Shown: positions 43,857 through 52,741, numbered from the stretch's first letter. The stretch is DNA of 64,000 nt from Spirochaetales bacterium (GCA_016934415.1 JAFGSW010000072.1:27874-91873), one strand, 5' to 3'. The notes: a model not told the origin generated them from the sequence alone. Numbers and translations are program-made.

Positions 43857-44954
43857 ATGATGAAAATATCCGAAACCGCCCGCGAGAATGCGATACGCAA
43901 TCTTCATGAATGCAGGGAAAAGAAAACCACGCTGGAATCATTTCCGATCAAGGTATACATCGAACCCACGGATAAGTGCAATCTTCGATGCACCTATTGC
44001 GGCGTCGACAGAAAAAACCGCAATGAAATGGATATGGATTTGTTCAACGCAATAAAAAACCAATTATTCGAACATTGCAGCGAAGTGAACCTCTACCTGA
44101 ACGGCGAGCCGACCTTATCCGTCAATTTCGGCACAATGCTGAGAACGTGCTCGCGGTTTTCCTTCATCACGAATGTATTCACGAATTTCAGCTATAAGAA
44201 CGACGAAGCGATAAAAGAAATGGTCGAATGCGGCGCCTGGATAAATGTTTCGTTCGACGGCATGAAATCGTCCGAACAAACGAGGAGAGGAATAAACCTC
44301 GATCTTTTCCTCAGAAACATAGAATTGGTTCACGAATTCCAGGATAAAATACAAAATCCGAAATTCCATTTGAGGCTGGGCGTCGTCGTCAGCAAAGTAA
44401 ACGCGAAAGAGCTGCCTGAAATCGTACGCTGGGCGCATGTCATGCGATTCGGGGAAATCATGCTCAGTTGCGTCGATACCGCGCACAATAATCGGATACA
44501 CATGCTCACCCCTGAAGATAGAACGTATTTCAACGAGGCCGTCGCGTTGTCCGATGAGTTGAAGATGAGAATTTCCTCGCCTTCGCACATTTCGGGCGCG
44601 AGGGTGGACAAAAGCCATAATTGGAACGATTTCGATCTCCCGATCGACGAATATGCGGGGCGATATATTGAAAATCTAAATCCAGACGTTCAAAAAAGAT
44701 TTTGCCCGTATCCCTGGATCCAAACGGTCATCAATTCAAAGGGCGAGGTATTCTCGTGCAGTCAGAGAAAAATAGTAGCGGGGAAAATGAACTCGAAGAC
44801 GAAGTTCGTATCCGATATATGGAACAACAAAATGTACCGGACATTGCGATCCTTCAACGATAGCAGAAAATGCTATTACTTTACGGCCCATGAATGCGTC
44901 TTGATGGAAAATTCGATATTGGGCGGCGGGTGCCGACTCGATGAAATCCAATAG
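43857..44954 (+). CDS. radical SAM/SPASM-twitch protein, paralogue A
   Basis: A 365-residue radical-SAM enzyme with CNLRCTYC (Cys 41, 45, 48), YLNGEPTLS and an auxiliary-cluster domain (FCPYPWIQTVINSKGEVFSCSQ, and Cys in SRKCYYF, HECVLM, GGGCRLDE). It is a close paralogue of the gene at 46496: the same 20-residue N-terminus (NLHECREKKTTLES) and aligned throughout, but CSQRK here is CCQRK there. The size and cluster layout resemble BtrN (DOIA dehydrogenase) and NeoN (epimerase), so it is a candidate for cyclitol or sugar oxidation/epimerisation. GAGGA precedes two adjacent ATGs. Confidence 0.87.
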   Translation: MMKISETARENAIRNLHECREKKTTLESFPIKVYIEPTDKCNLRCTYCGVDRKNRNEMDMDLFNAIKNQLFEHCSEVNLYLNGEPTLSVNFGTMLRTCSRFSFITNVFTNFSYKNDEAIKEMVECGAWINVSFDGMKSSEQTRRGINLDLFLRNIELVHEFQDKIQNPKFHLRLGVVVSKVNAKELPEIVRWAHVMRFGEIMLSCVDTAHNNRIHMLTPEDRTYFNEAVALSDELKMRISSPSHISGARVDKSHNWNDFDLPIDEYAGRYIENLNPDVQKRFCPYPWIQTVINSKGEVFSCSQRKIVAGKMNSKTKFVSDIWNNKMYRTLRSFNDSRKCYYFTAHECVLMENSILGGGCRLDEIQ

Positions 44955-45166
44955 CGCGTGACGCTCCGTCACGACGGATGTCCGTCAAGCTTGTCGCCGC
45001 TCGTGCGCGACGGGGCGACAAACAGCGGCGGAAAACCGGCATGCCACTTTCGGCGTGATCCGGGGGCTTTCCCCCATTCGCGCATTGCAGCTCATCCAAC
45101 TTGAAACAATGAAGAAAACGGTCTACTCTTCCTTATTTCATCATACCCCGTAAAGGAGATCGCTCA

Positions 45167-46273
45167 ATGCAAAAAGTATCCCTTCCTTTTCAATATCCGC
45201 AGATAACGTCCTATCCCAATCCCGCCGGCGTTTTGTCCATTTTATCCAGCGACCAAAGAACGACGCCCTGGTTCGCGAATTACTTCATACAGCTGTACGG
45301 GGATTCGGACGAGTCCGGTTTTCAACTACACTTCAATTGGAATCTGATGTACCCGATCCATTGTCCGTATTTTGACTATTCTTACGTGAAGCCGGCCAAC
45401 GTTCCCGTCATTTGGAGGGACTTGAAAGAGTTCATCATTTCGGCGATTTCGAATCAATACTACCTCTACCTCGAATACGATTGGTTTTTTTTGCGCGTCA
45501 GCGATTGTTATAGACAGATGCACGTGGCTCACCAGGGAACTGTGTACGGGTACGACCTCGATGAAGACGCGGTATTGATCGCCGATTTCTTCATGAATAA
45601 AAAATACAGCTTTGAAAAAGTCCCGTTCGACGACCTCGTCATCGGAGTCAATTACGTCCACAAAGCCGTCAACAGACCGAAATTGGATAAAATACATCTG
45701 CTGAAATACAAGTACGTGGAATACAAATTCGACGTCGAATTGTTCAAGATTCAGATCTACGACTATTTGCATCGCCCGATGACGGACTACAAAGAAAAGA
45801 AAGCGTTCGATTTTGAAAACAAGATATTCATTTCCGAATATATTACTTCTCACGATACGGCAGGCGGTCGCCAAGAGCCCGTTCGGTCCGGGAATTCAAC
45901 GATAAGGGGCGTTCAAAATTACGAGTACCTAAAAAACCAAATACACGACGTCATTGTAACCGGCGACACGCAATTAGACGGGAACAAGCATCTCATCAGA
46001 AATCTGCACGTGTTCTACGATCATAAAGTTTCATTCGCATTGAAGGTCGAGTATTTGAACTCAATCGGATTGCTCACGGCGGCGGATTTCGAGGATCTGC
46101 GCGCGTCCGCGCTCAACCTTCGAAAAGGATTCCTGAACATGAGAAACGCGTACATCAAGGCCCTGCTGACGTCGGATTTTGCATTGCTCGACGGTTTGAT
46201 GAAGGAATTGGATGCCTTGCGAACGAAAGACGAACAATTTCTCGGCACGCTTATCGCAAGCATAAAGGAATAA
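45167..46273 (+). CDS. BtrH-like protein lacking the N-terminal Cys
   Basis: A 368-residue protein with the BtrH-type arrangement: YPNPAGVLSILSSDQRTTPWFANYFIQL at the start, H122 in VAHQGTVYGYDLDEDAVLIADFF and D140. The nucleophile position near residue 20 is Ala/Gly, not Cys, so transferase chemistry by the usual route is unlikely unless another Cys serves (C66 or C114). It lies between two paralogous radical-SAM genes in one orientation, suggesting a three-gene unit; it may bind an acyl-ACP or substrate for them. AAAGGAGATCG precedes the ATG. Confidence 0.65.
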   Translation: MQKVSLPFQYPQITSYPNPAGVLSILSSDQRTTPWFANYFIQLYGDSDESGFQLHFNWNLMYPIHCPYFDYSYVKPANVPVIWRDLKEFIISAISNQYYLYLEYDWFFLRVSDCYRQMHVAHQGTVYGYDLDEDAVLIADFFMNKKYSFEKVPFDDLVIGVNYVHKAVNRPKLDKIHLLKYKYVEYKFDVELFKIQIYDYLHRPMTDYKEKKAFDFENKIFISEYITSHDTAGGRQEPVRSGNSTIRGVQNYEYLKNQIHDVIVTGDTQLDGNKHLIRNLHVFYDHKVSFALKVEYLNSIGLLTAADFEDLRASALNLRKGFLNMRNAYIKALLTSDFALLDGLMKELDALRTKDEQFLGTLIASIKE

Positions 46274-46495
46274 ACGGCCGCAGGCGAGGGCGGCGGCGTC
46301 CTGTCGGAACAAAAGGTTTTTTCAAGGACGGAAACACCTTCCCGCGACGGCGAGGGCCTCGGCGATCGTTTGAACTCATCGTTCGGACCCGCGCGTCCGC
46401 GTGCTTGACTAAAGCGACGATGTCCGGTATCAATTCATGAAAGATCGGCTCGCATCTATCTTTTTGAGGATAAAATCAATTCTTAGGAAGAGATT

Positions 46496-47590
46496 ATGGT
46501 GGAAATCTCCCAAACCGCATACGATAACGCGATAATGAGTCTTCATGAGTGCAGGGAAAAGAAGACTACGCTTGAATCCTATCCGATGAAACTTTATCTG
46601 GAACCCACGGATCAGTGCAATTTGCAATGCACGTACTGTTACGGCAAGAGAAAAAACTACAAAGAAATGAGCATGGAGTTGTTCGCTGCCCTTGAAAAAC
46701 AATTGTTCAAGCATTGTTGTGAGGTCAATCTGTTCCTCAGCGGCGAACCGACGCTGTCCGGCAATTTCACCCGGATGCTCAGACGATGCGCCGCCTATCC
46801 CTTCATTACGAAAATTTTCACCAATTTCAGCTATAGGAACGACGCCTTGCTCAGGGAACTCGTCGAGTGCGGCACATGGGTCAATATTTCGTTCGACGGC
46901 ATGAAGCATTCCGCGCAGACGAGAAAAGGATTAAATCTCGATTTCTTCCTCAGGAATATCGAACGCGTGCAGGAGCTGCAGAACCAGATACAAAATCCGA
47001 AATTCCATCTGCGGTTGGCGGTGGTGGTGAGCAAGCTCAACGTCGCGGAACTTCCCGAAATCGTGCGATGGGCGGTAAAAATGCGCTTTAAGGAATTAAT
47101 GCTCGGATGTCTCGACGCCATTCACAATAAACGAAAAAACATGGTCACGTCCGAAGACAAAGTTTATTTCGAGGAAGCGGTCCGATTGTCCGATAAATTG
47201 AAGATCAGGATTTCCACGCCGTCGCATATTGCTGGCGCGCGAATTGAGAAAAGTAACAATTGGAACGACTTCGAGTTGCCGATCGACAGATATTTCCCCC
47301 ATTTTATAGAAGACTGCAACCCCGACGTCCGGAAAAAATTTTGCCCGTACCCCTGGCTCCAAACAGTCATTAACGCGAACGGCGAAGTGATGTCGTGCTG
47401 TCAAAGGAAAATCGTCATCGGGAAAATGGATCCGGACAAGGATTTTATCAATGATTTATGGAACAACAAGCTGTACCAGACATTGAGATCGTTCGGCGAC
47501 AGCAGAAAATGCTATTTTTTCACCGACCACGAATGCATGCTGATGGAGAATTCCATATGGGGCGGGGAATGCCGGCTTGACAATTTATAG
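46496..47590 (+). CDS. radical SAM/SPASM-twitch protein, paralogue B
   Basis: A 364-residue enzyme, near-collinear with the protein from 43857-44954. It has CNLQCTYC (Cys 41, 45, 48), LSGEPTLSG, FCPYPWLQTVINANGEVMSCCQ and the late Cys of HECMLM and GGECRLDN. Conservation of all cluster Cys in both copies means both are probably active and have diverged in substrate or step, for example oxidation at two cyclitol positions. AGGAAGAG precedes the ATG. It is the last gene of the plus-strand unit. Confidence 0.87.
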   Translation: MVEISQTAYDNAIMSLHECREKKTTLESYPMKLYLEPTDQCNLQCTYCYGKRKNYKEMSMELFAALEKQLFKHCCEVNLFLSGEPTLSGNFTRMLRRCAAYPFITKIFTNFSYRNDALLRELVECGTWVNISFDGMKHSAQTRKGLNLDFFLRNIERVQELQNQIQNPKFHLRLAVVVSKLNVAELPEIVRWAVKMRFKELMLGCLDAIHNKRKNMVTSEDKVYFEEAVRLSDKLKIRISTPSHIAGARIEKSNNWNDFELPIDRYFPHFIEDCNPDVRKKFCPYPWLQTVINANGEVMSCCQRKIVIGKMDPDKDFINDLWNNKLYQTLRSFGDSRKCYFFTDHECMLMENSIWGGECRLDNL

Positions 47591-47618
47591 GCCGCCCCAA
47601 AAAGCCGAAATCGTTCAC

Positions 47619-48431
47619 TCAACGGCATTTGTAAATATTGATCGATCTGTCATTTCTGTTTTCCATGTAAAAATAATAAAAGGGCATGAAAAACAACATC
47701 TTCAGCTTGGTTAAAATATTCACCAGCGGCGTCGTGTCTATCGAATCATCCAACTCCACCTCGGAAAAACCGACTTTACCGCAGATCATGCGAAACAGCC
47801 AATCCGGAATCGGTGTTATGTGTCCGTTGGAGAATACGTAGCCGTGCTTTCCGAAATAATAGGGATGACCCGCCTTCAAGTAGATGTATCGATCGAGCGT
47901 CGAATCAATATTCGGCATTGAAAGTATCAACAAGCCGTTTTTCCGTAATACTTTACGAACGTCACTCAAAAAAAGCCATGGATTCTCAAGATGCTCGATG
48001 ATTTCAATGGCGATGACAAGATCATATCCGTTTCGCCCGAATTTCTTGGCAAACGGCGAATTCAAATCATTGCGATACTTCTTCAGGGACAGGGTCCCGG
48101 CTTCCCGATGAAAATCGTTCACTTCGACCGTCCAGTCCGGATACGTGTCGATAATTCTCCGCGCCAAGGCGCCGGTACCGGTCGCGATGTCGAGGACGGA
48201 AATCGTTTTTTTCCCGCCGAATTCCCCGTCGATGGATTTCATCGCGATATCGTGGACGCGATGATCCGCCTGGATGGGAAGGCCGGCGTAATTTCTCCCC
48301 CACATCGAGTTTTTCGATGTGTTGAGGTGATAATACTTAAACAGGCTCCACAATGGAATCAACTCCGTGCAATTCAGCGAAAGGATATAGAATACGCGGC
48401 GGTTATGCAACCGAGTCTCCCGCATATACAT
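47619..48431 (-). CDS. class I SAM-dependent methyltransferase
   Basis: A 270-residue protein. Motif I is SVLDIATGTGALARRI, followed by DLVIAIEIIEHLENPWLFLSDVRKVLRKNGLLILSMPN, diagnostic of class I (UbiE/Coq5-like) methyltransferases. The C-terminal part holds a hydrophobic patch (MLFFMPFYYFYM). It probably methylates an O or N of the product. It lies convergent to the radical-SAM unit with 28 bases between stops. The start is uncertain; ATG 48431 has no strong ribosome site. Confidence 0.82.
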   Translation of the reverse strand: MYMRETRLHNRRVFYILSLNCTELIPLWSLFKYYHLNTSKNSMWGRNYAGLPIQADHRVHDIAMKSIDGEFGGKKTISVLDIATGTGALARRIIDTYPDWTVEVNDFHREAGTLSLKKYRNDLNSPFAKKFGRNGYDLVIAIEIIEHLENPWLFLSDVRKVLRKNGLLILSMPNIDSTLDRYIYLKAGHPYYFGKHGYVFSNGHITPIPDWLFRMICGKVGFSEVELDDSIDTTPLVNILTKLKMLFFMPFYYFYMENRNDRSINIYKCR

Positions 48432-48608
48432 CAGGAGAAACGCGCACAGGCCTTGAAGAATTCTTCGCCGTTTCCGCGATTAATTGCGAAATATTTCTTT
48501 CCAAACCACGCGATCTTGTGATAGTATCGTTCTCGGTACGGACATCGCCGCTTGAGGCCAGACCGGAGATGATTTTTAAGAAGTGTATTTTATAATGGGA
48601 GCGCGTGC

Positions 48609-49664
48609 GTGAGCATAACGGGCAATTTTATACGGACGGACGAATCGATCGAGGATCTGCTGCCGTCGTTCGATTTCACCACCCTCGCGAGCGTCATACT
48701 CAAAGAACCCGAGGTACATGATAAAAGAATCCTAAAAGGCGCATTGATCCTGTCCCACCCGCCCGAAATTTCGAAATACATTTCGTTTTTCCGGACCTAT
48801 TTCTATATCATCGCCAGAAACGGATGGTACGGTCCCAACACTTCCCCAATCGCCGACATCATGCTCATTGAAGACACGTCCGAGGCCTCGCTGAAAGAAA
48901 CGCGGATGAATTTCCCGGAAGCGTATCTCCTGGAGATTTCGGACGCCGATTTCGTCGATACCGAAAAATTCAGGCCCCTTCGCGTCAAAAAGGAATTCAC
49001 GGGAATACAAATCGCCAATTGGATGCCGTACAAACGGCATGAGTTGTTTGTAAACGGCGTCGCCTTATTGCGAAATCATCGTTTTCTGAAATTCGGGCAT
49101 TTAGTCAAAAACTCTCCGGAAGAAATCGAGTTAAAGACGAAAATAATCGCCCTCGCGCAACAATCGAACAATATCAGTTTCCCATTCAGCAATCCGGGCG
49201 AATTTTCCGACGACACCGAGCAAATCAATGGTTTTATCAACCAGGCGAAAATGGGCATCCTCACCTCGCAGCTCGAGGGCATCAACAGGTTCAAATTGGA
49301 ATGCATGTCCGCCGACATACCGTTCCTCGTCGCGGCGGACGCGATCACGCCCGTGAAAAAACACATCAACGGCCAAACCGGCCTCTTCTTCGAGCCGACC
49401 CCCGAGGGACTCTCCGCGGCGATCCTCGAGGCGCTGCGCAATTACGATTCGTTTTCACCGAGGCGATACGTCCTCGAAAATACGGGGTGTCGTCATTCGA
49501 TACGATTACTGAAAAAAGCGCTCGAACAAATCTGCGAAAAAGAGAAAGAACCATATCGATTCGACGACATTTATTACAACGGGAGAAACGAGTCCTTCCT
49601 GTGGGGAAGCGACGCGCTGAAAAAAATCATCCACGTAATTAAAAATATTACTGAAAAACTTTGA
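48609..49664 (+). CDS. glycosyltransferase, GT1/GT4-like
   Basis: A 351-residue GT-B type protein. The C-terminal half reads like the nucleotide-sugar domain of family 4 enzymes: GIQIANWMPYKRHELFVNGVALL, then LTSQLEGINRFKLECMSADIPFLVA (EX7E-like) and GQTGLFFEPTPEGLSAAILEAL. The N-terminal domain is divergent. It would add a sugar to the cluster product and is distinct from the GT at 28806. A TATAAT lies 18 bases before the GTG start, so its leader is very short. Confidence 0.75.
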   Translation: MSITGNFIRTDESIEDLLPSFDFTTLASVILKEPEVHDKRILKGALILSHPPEISKYISFFRTYFYIIARNGWYGPNTSPIADIMLIEDTSEASLKETRMNFPEAYLLEISDADFVDTEKFRPLRVKKEFTGIQIANWMPYKRHELFVNGVALLRNHRFLKFGHLVKNSPEEIELKTKIIALAQQSNNISFPFSNPGEFSDDTEQINGFINQAKMGILTSQLEGINRFKLECMSADIPFLVAADAITPVKKHINGQTGLFFEPTPEGLSAAILEALRNYDSFSPRRYVLENTGCRHSIRLLKKALEQICEKEKEPYRFDDIYYNGRNESFLWGSDALKKIIHVIKNITEKL

Positions 49665-49740
49665 AAATGCGCCGTCTCCGAATGAAAGAAAAACGCGGCG
49701 CAGAAACGAACGAAAAAAAATCTTATGGAGGTGGAGTCAT

Positions 49741-50214
49741 ATGAACAAGGCGATTGAATTATTCAAAGAGTACGCCGCCGCAAACGACGGTTCCGGGAAC
49801 ATGAACGACGAGGGAACCGGTATTCTTACCGGCGTTCAGGATTTAATCGATGAAATCGGATTGATACCGTATGGAACCGATTTATTCAGTACGAACGAAT
49901 TCGACGACCAACTGCATCCCGGGTACCTGATGTTGGAATTCGCCATGAAATTGTTGGACGACAGAATCGAAAAGAAAGGGTTGGCGGCGTTCGTCGAGGA
50001 GGCGAAAGTCGGAATCGGGGAAAACGATTTCATCGATTGTTATTTCATGAAATGCGTCAAATACGCCGTCCGGTCGCGCATCAATGCCGATGCAACCGTT
50101 CTGGAGGACCTTCCGGATTCGGTCCGCTCGTGGATCGAGGGCAATGTCCCCGAATTCCTCGATGTCAAGTTAACGTTCATGTACGAAGAAGACATCATCA
50201 GCAAAACCAAATAA
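49741..50214 (+). CDS. acidic protein of unknown function
   Basis: A 157-residue acidic soluble protein, helical by appearance (AIELFKEYAAANDG, HPGYLMLEFAMKLLDDRIE, DYCY-type middle). No family is recognised. ATGGAGGTGG lies before the ATG. It follows the glycosyltransferase by 76 bases on the same strand and converges on the GH10-like gene, so it belongs to the cluster by position. Confidence 0.6.
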   Translation: MNKAIELFKEYAAANDGSGNMNDEGTGILTGVQDLIDEIGLIPYGTDLFSTNEFDDQLHPGYLMLEFAMKLLDDRIEKKGLAAFVEEAKVGIGENDFIDCYFMKCVKYAVRSRINADATVLEDLPDSVRSWIEGNVPEFLDVKLTFMYEEDIISKTK

Positions 50215-50240
50215 ACCGATACCGCCCGGGGAGAAGTTTT

Positions 50241-51482
50241 TTATAATTTCAGCGATACCTCGCCTCCCGAATCGCCTATGTTGAACCGGCTGCTCTTTTC
50301 CCCGCATTTCAAGGCGTACGTGCCGAGGAAACCGCGCACGGTGACTTTCCCCGAATCGTCCGTTCTGGCTTTCATCGGTTTCTGCCACCACTCCTTCTTC
50401 ACCAGATTGAACAACTCGTCGTAGGCCGGCTTACGTGAATAATCATCCCGCAGGAGTCCCGCAGGGGCCTTGAGCCATTCACCGTCGGCCAATTCCCACC
50501 ATGTGATCGCGCTCACGGCGGAATGCGAAAAAAGAATCGTGTAAAGATCCACGATCTCCCGCGCCTGGCGCTCTTCCTCCGCCGGGGTGGAGGGCCAATG
50601 ATCGACACGGTAGTCGTTCAGGTCCAGGAATTGCGGCGGAGGAGGAACCAATTGACCGGAAACCAATGTAATCTCGGTGAAATGAATGGGCACCTTGAAG
50701 CGGGCCAAATTCTCGATCACCTTGAGAATTCGCTCCTTCCCCCAGTAGCCCTGGTGCATGTGTGTGTGATAGCCGATCGCGTCGAGCTTGATGCCCGCCT
50801 CCAGGCACCCCTCAATGAGCACTTCAAACGCTGTCGTCGTATCGAAATCACAGAGTAATAAAACGGCGTTCGGGTTCGCGGAACGGGCCGCGTCGAACAC
50901 GGTGCGGATCATTTTGTACCGGCCGAGGGACCGGCAGATCCTCGTGATGCCGTTGTCGTATTTTTCGAAGACCGGCATGATCACCACTTCGTTCATCGCG
51001 TCCCAAATCTTGATGTATTCCTTGAAATCGGAGACCTCGCGCTTGATCCGTTCGATTTGTTTCCGGAGGATTTCCCCTTCATTCAAATCCAGCAGCCAAT
51101 GCGCGGCTCCCGTGTGCCAGCACAACGGATGGCCCTTCACCGTGCAACCGCGCTCCGCCAGCAACCGGGCGGTATTGATGTATCTTTTCGTATCCGGCTT
51201 CCCCGGCACCACCTCGAAATATCCCCAATAGATGGGGAGCGTGACGTAATTGAATACGTCCAGGAATCTTTTCAGGAACAGCTCTGCGGAATCTTTCTCC
51301 GCGCCCCGCAGCTCGGAATTCGCGTACTCAAGGATTTTCGAGCCGGAGACGCTACAGCCGAACGGGAAATTATGCCGGATTTGTTCTATTTCCACTTCCC
51401 GGTTCGCCGAGGGTTGTCCGTTTTCCCTCAACACCCGCACCGTCGCGGTCGCCATGCGATGCTTGATGATATTTTCATCCAT
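50241..51482 (-). CDS. GH10-family glycoside hydrolase, cytoplasmic
   Basis: A 413-residue protein with the GH10 barrel signatures: VKGHPLCWHT (117-124), acid/base E165 in IWDAMNEVV and nucleophile E270 in PIHFTEITLVS. Both catalytic Glu are present. There is no signal peptide. Residues 1-50 and the last 60 (VTVRGFLGTYALKCGEK) are beta-rich extras. GH10 enzymes usually cut xylan outside the cell; here the gene is downstream of an SDR and an ACP in the biosynthetic region, which suggests an intracellular role on a glycosylated intermediate, such as deglycosylation or transglycosylation. Confidence 0.88.
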   Translation of the reverse strand: MDENIIKHRMATATVRVLRENGQPSANREVEIEQIRHNFPFGCSVSGSKILEYANSELRGAEKDSAELFLKRFLDVFNYVTLPIYWGYFEVVPGKPDTKRYINTARLLAERGCTVKGHPLCWHTGAAHWLLDLNEGEILRKQIERIKREVSDFKEYIKIWDAMNEVVIMPVFEKYDNGITRICRSLGRYKMIRTVFDAARSANPNAVLLLCDFDTTTAFEVLIEGCLEAGIKLDAIGYHTHMHQGYWGKERILKVIENLARFKVPIHFTEITLVSGQLVPPPPQFLDLNDYRVDHWPSTPAEEERQAREIVDLYTILFSHSAVSAITWWELADGEWLKAPAGLLRDDYSRKPAYDELFNLVKKEWWQKPMKARTDDSGKVTVRGFLGTYALKCGEKSSRFNIGDSGGEVSLKL

Positions 51483-51527
51483 ATCGAAATCCCCGTTCGG
51501 TTTTTGTATATCTTTTTTTTTCTCTGT

Positions 51528-51791
51528 TCAGACGTCGCCAGCCACTTTACCGTGAATGACGGACGCTATTTTATCCAGCGAATCGAACGACGCGAAGTCC
51601 AGTTCGTCTTCAACGAATTTTATTTGATACTTTCTTTCAATCTCCACCACCAACCTGATGAAATTGATGGAATTGAGATTCTGCCTGATGAACCCGTCGT
51701 CGAGGTTTTGCGCGTCGGTTTCTACGCCCATGTGCTTGAACACGTCGCCGACAATGGTTCTGAGTCCGATCGAAATATCGCGTATTTCCAT
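51528..51791 (-). CDS. acyl carrier protein 4
   Basis: An 87-residue carrier protein with S41 in IRQNLNSINFIRLVVEIER. Like ACP3 it has Asn before the serine, and the two share the NSINFI block, so they may be served by related partners. ACGGAGACG precedes the ATG. It lies between the SDR and GH10 genes without an adjacent ligase or transferase. Confidence 0.87.
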   Translation of the reverse strand: MEIRDISIGLRTIVGDVFKHMGVETDAQNLDDGFIRQNLNSINFIRLVVEIERKYQIKFVEDELDFASFDSLDKIASVIHGKVAGDV

Positions 51792-51952
51792 TCACGTCTC
51801 CGTAAAAACATTTTCCAGGGCAACGATTCCAGAGAATATTTCCACTGAAAGTTCCCCATGTATTATCATCTTTTACGGCGGATGTCAAAGAAAAAATCGC
51901 GCGAAACGCCGCCCGCAACGTCCGGCCATATTCCCCGGGGACCCGCCCGGAC

Positions 51953-52741
51953 TCAATCCGTGCAACCGATTACCGCTTGATCGAAATCTATGAGGGCGCC
52001 CGTCAGCATTCCGGATTCCCCGGAAACGAGACACGCGATAAAACGCGCGATTTCATCGACTTTCAAAAGCCTTTGCAGCGGCTTGTTTTTTTCCGCCTTT
52101 GAAAGCCAATCGTTTTTGGCCCCGTGGCTTTTTTTCTGGATGCGATCCTCGCCGGGCGTGTCCGTTTGGCCGATGTTCAAGCCGATCACCCGTATCCGGT
52201 CCTTCAGGGTCGCGTAAGCGGTGTTTTTCGTCAAAGCGGCCAAAGCGCCCTTCGAACCGCTGTACGCGCTCAAGAAAGGCGGCCCGCCGTGAGCGCACAT
52301 GCTTATGACGTTTATAATGACGCCCGCCGTCATTGATCGCCGCATGTGCTTGACGGCGTCCTGCATTAAAAAGAACGGCGCGCGCGCGTTCACCGCGAAT
52401 ATACGGTCGAAGAGCTCCGGCGTCGTGGTTTCGATGGTGCCCCGGTCGGTGATCCCGGCCACGTTGACGAGCACGTGAACTGTGCCGAAGATCCGTACCG
52501 CCCGCGAAAAAACGTTCTTGCATTGCGCTACGCGGGACAAATCCGCCTTGATAAAATGCGTCGGGCATCCGGATTCCGTCAATCCCTTCGCGATCCGATT
52601 TCCGTTTCGCTCGTTGCGCCCGCAAATGACGATTCCGGCGGCGCCCTGCCCCGCGAACTGCCTCGCGGTCGCCTCGCCAATGCCTTGCGTGCCGCCCGTA
52701 ATGATCGCGGTTTTACCGGACAGTTTCTTTTCCTTCTCCAA
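51953..52741 (-). CDS. short-chain dehydrogenase/reductase
   Basis: A 262-residue classical SDR with the cofactor motif TGGTQGIG (15-22), NVAGITD, and catalytic S147, Y160 and K164 (YSGSK). It would reduce or oxidise a hydroxyl/ketone of a sugar, cyclitol or acyl intermediate. The start is TTG 52741 with AAAGGAAACG upstream. It leads a minus-strand unit SDR-ACP4-GH10. An AT-rich stretch with TATAAT on the minus strand (52830-52825) upstream may serve as its -10 box. Confidence 0.88.
   Translation of the reverse strand: MEKEKKLSGKTAIITGGTQGIGEATARQFAGQGAAGIVICGRNERNGNRIAKGLTESGCPTHFIKADLSRVAQCKNVFSRAVRIFGTVHVLVNVAGITDRGTIETTTPELFDRIFAVNARAPFFLMQDAVKHMRRSMTAGVIINVISMCAHGGPPFLSAYSGSKGALAALTKNTAYATLKDRIRVIGLNIGQTDTPGEDRIQKKSHGAKNDWLSKAEKNKPLQRLLKVDEIARFIACLVSGESGMLTGALIDFDQAVIGCTD

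Noticed and set aside
23117..47590. RiPP cluster reading of the SPASM radical-SAM genes
   Set aside because: No short precursor-peptide gene or RRE domain was found near them, the ABC exporter has no leader peptidase, and the DOI synthase with ACP/BtrH genes explains the context better. A precursor outside the window cannot be excluded.
47619..48431. Aminoglycoside-resistance 16S rRNA methyltransferase
   Set aside because: The motif I and post-I pattern is that of small-molecule UbiE-like enzymes, not Arm/Kam families.
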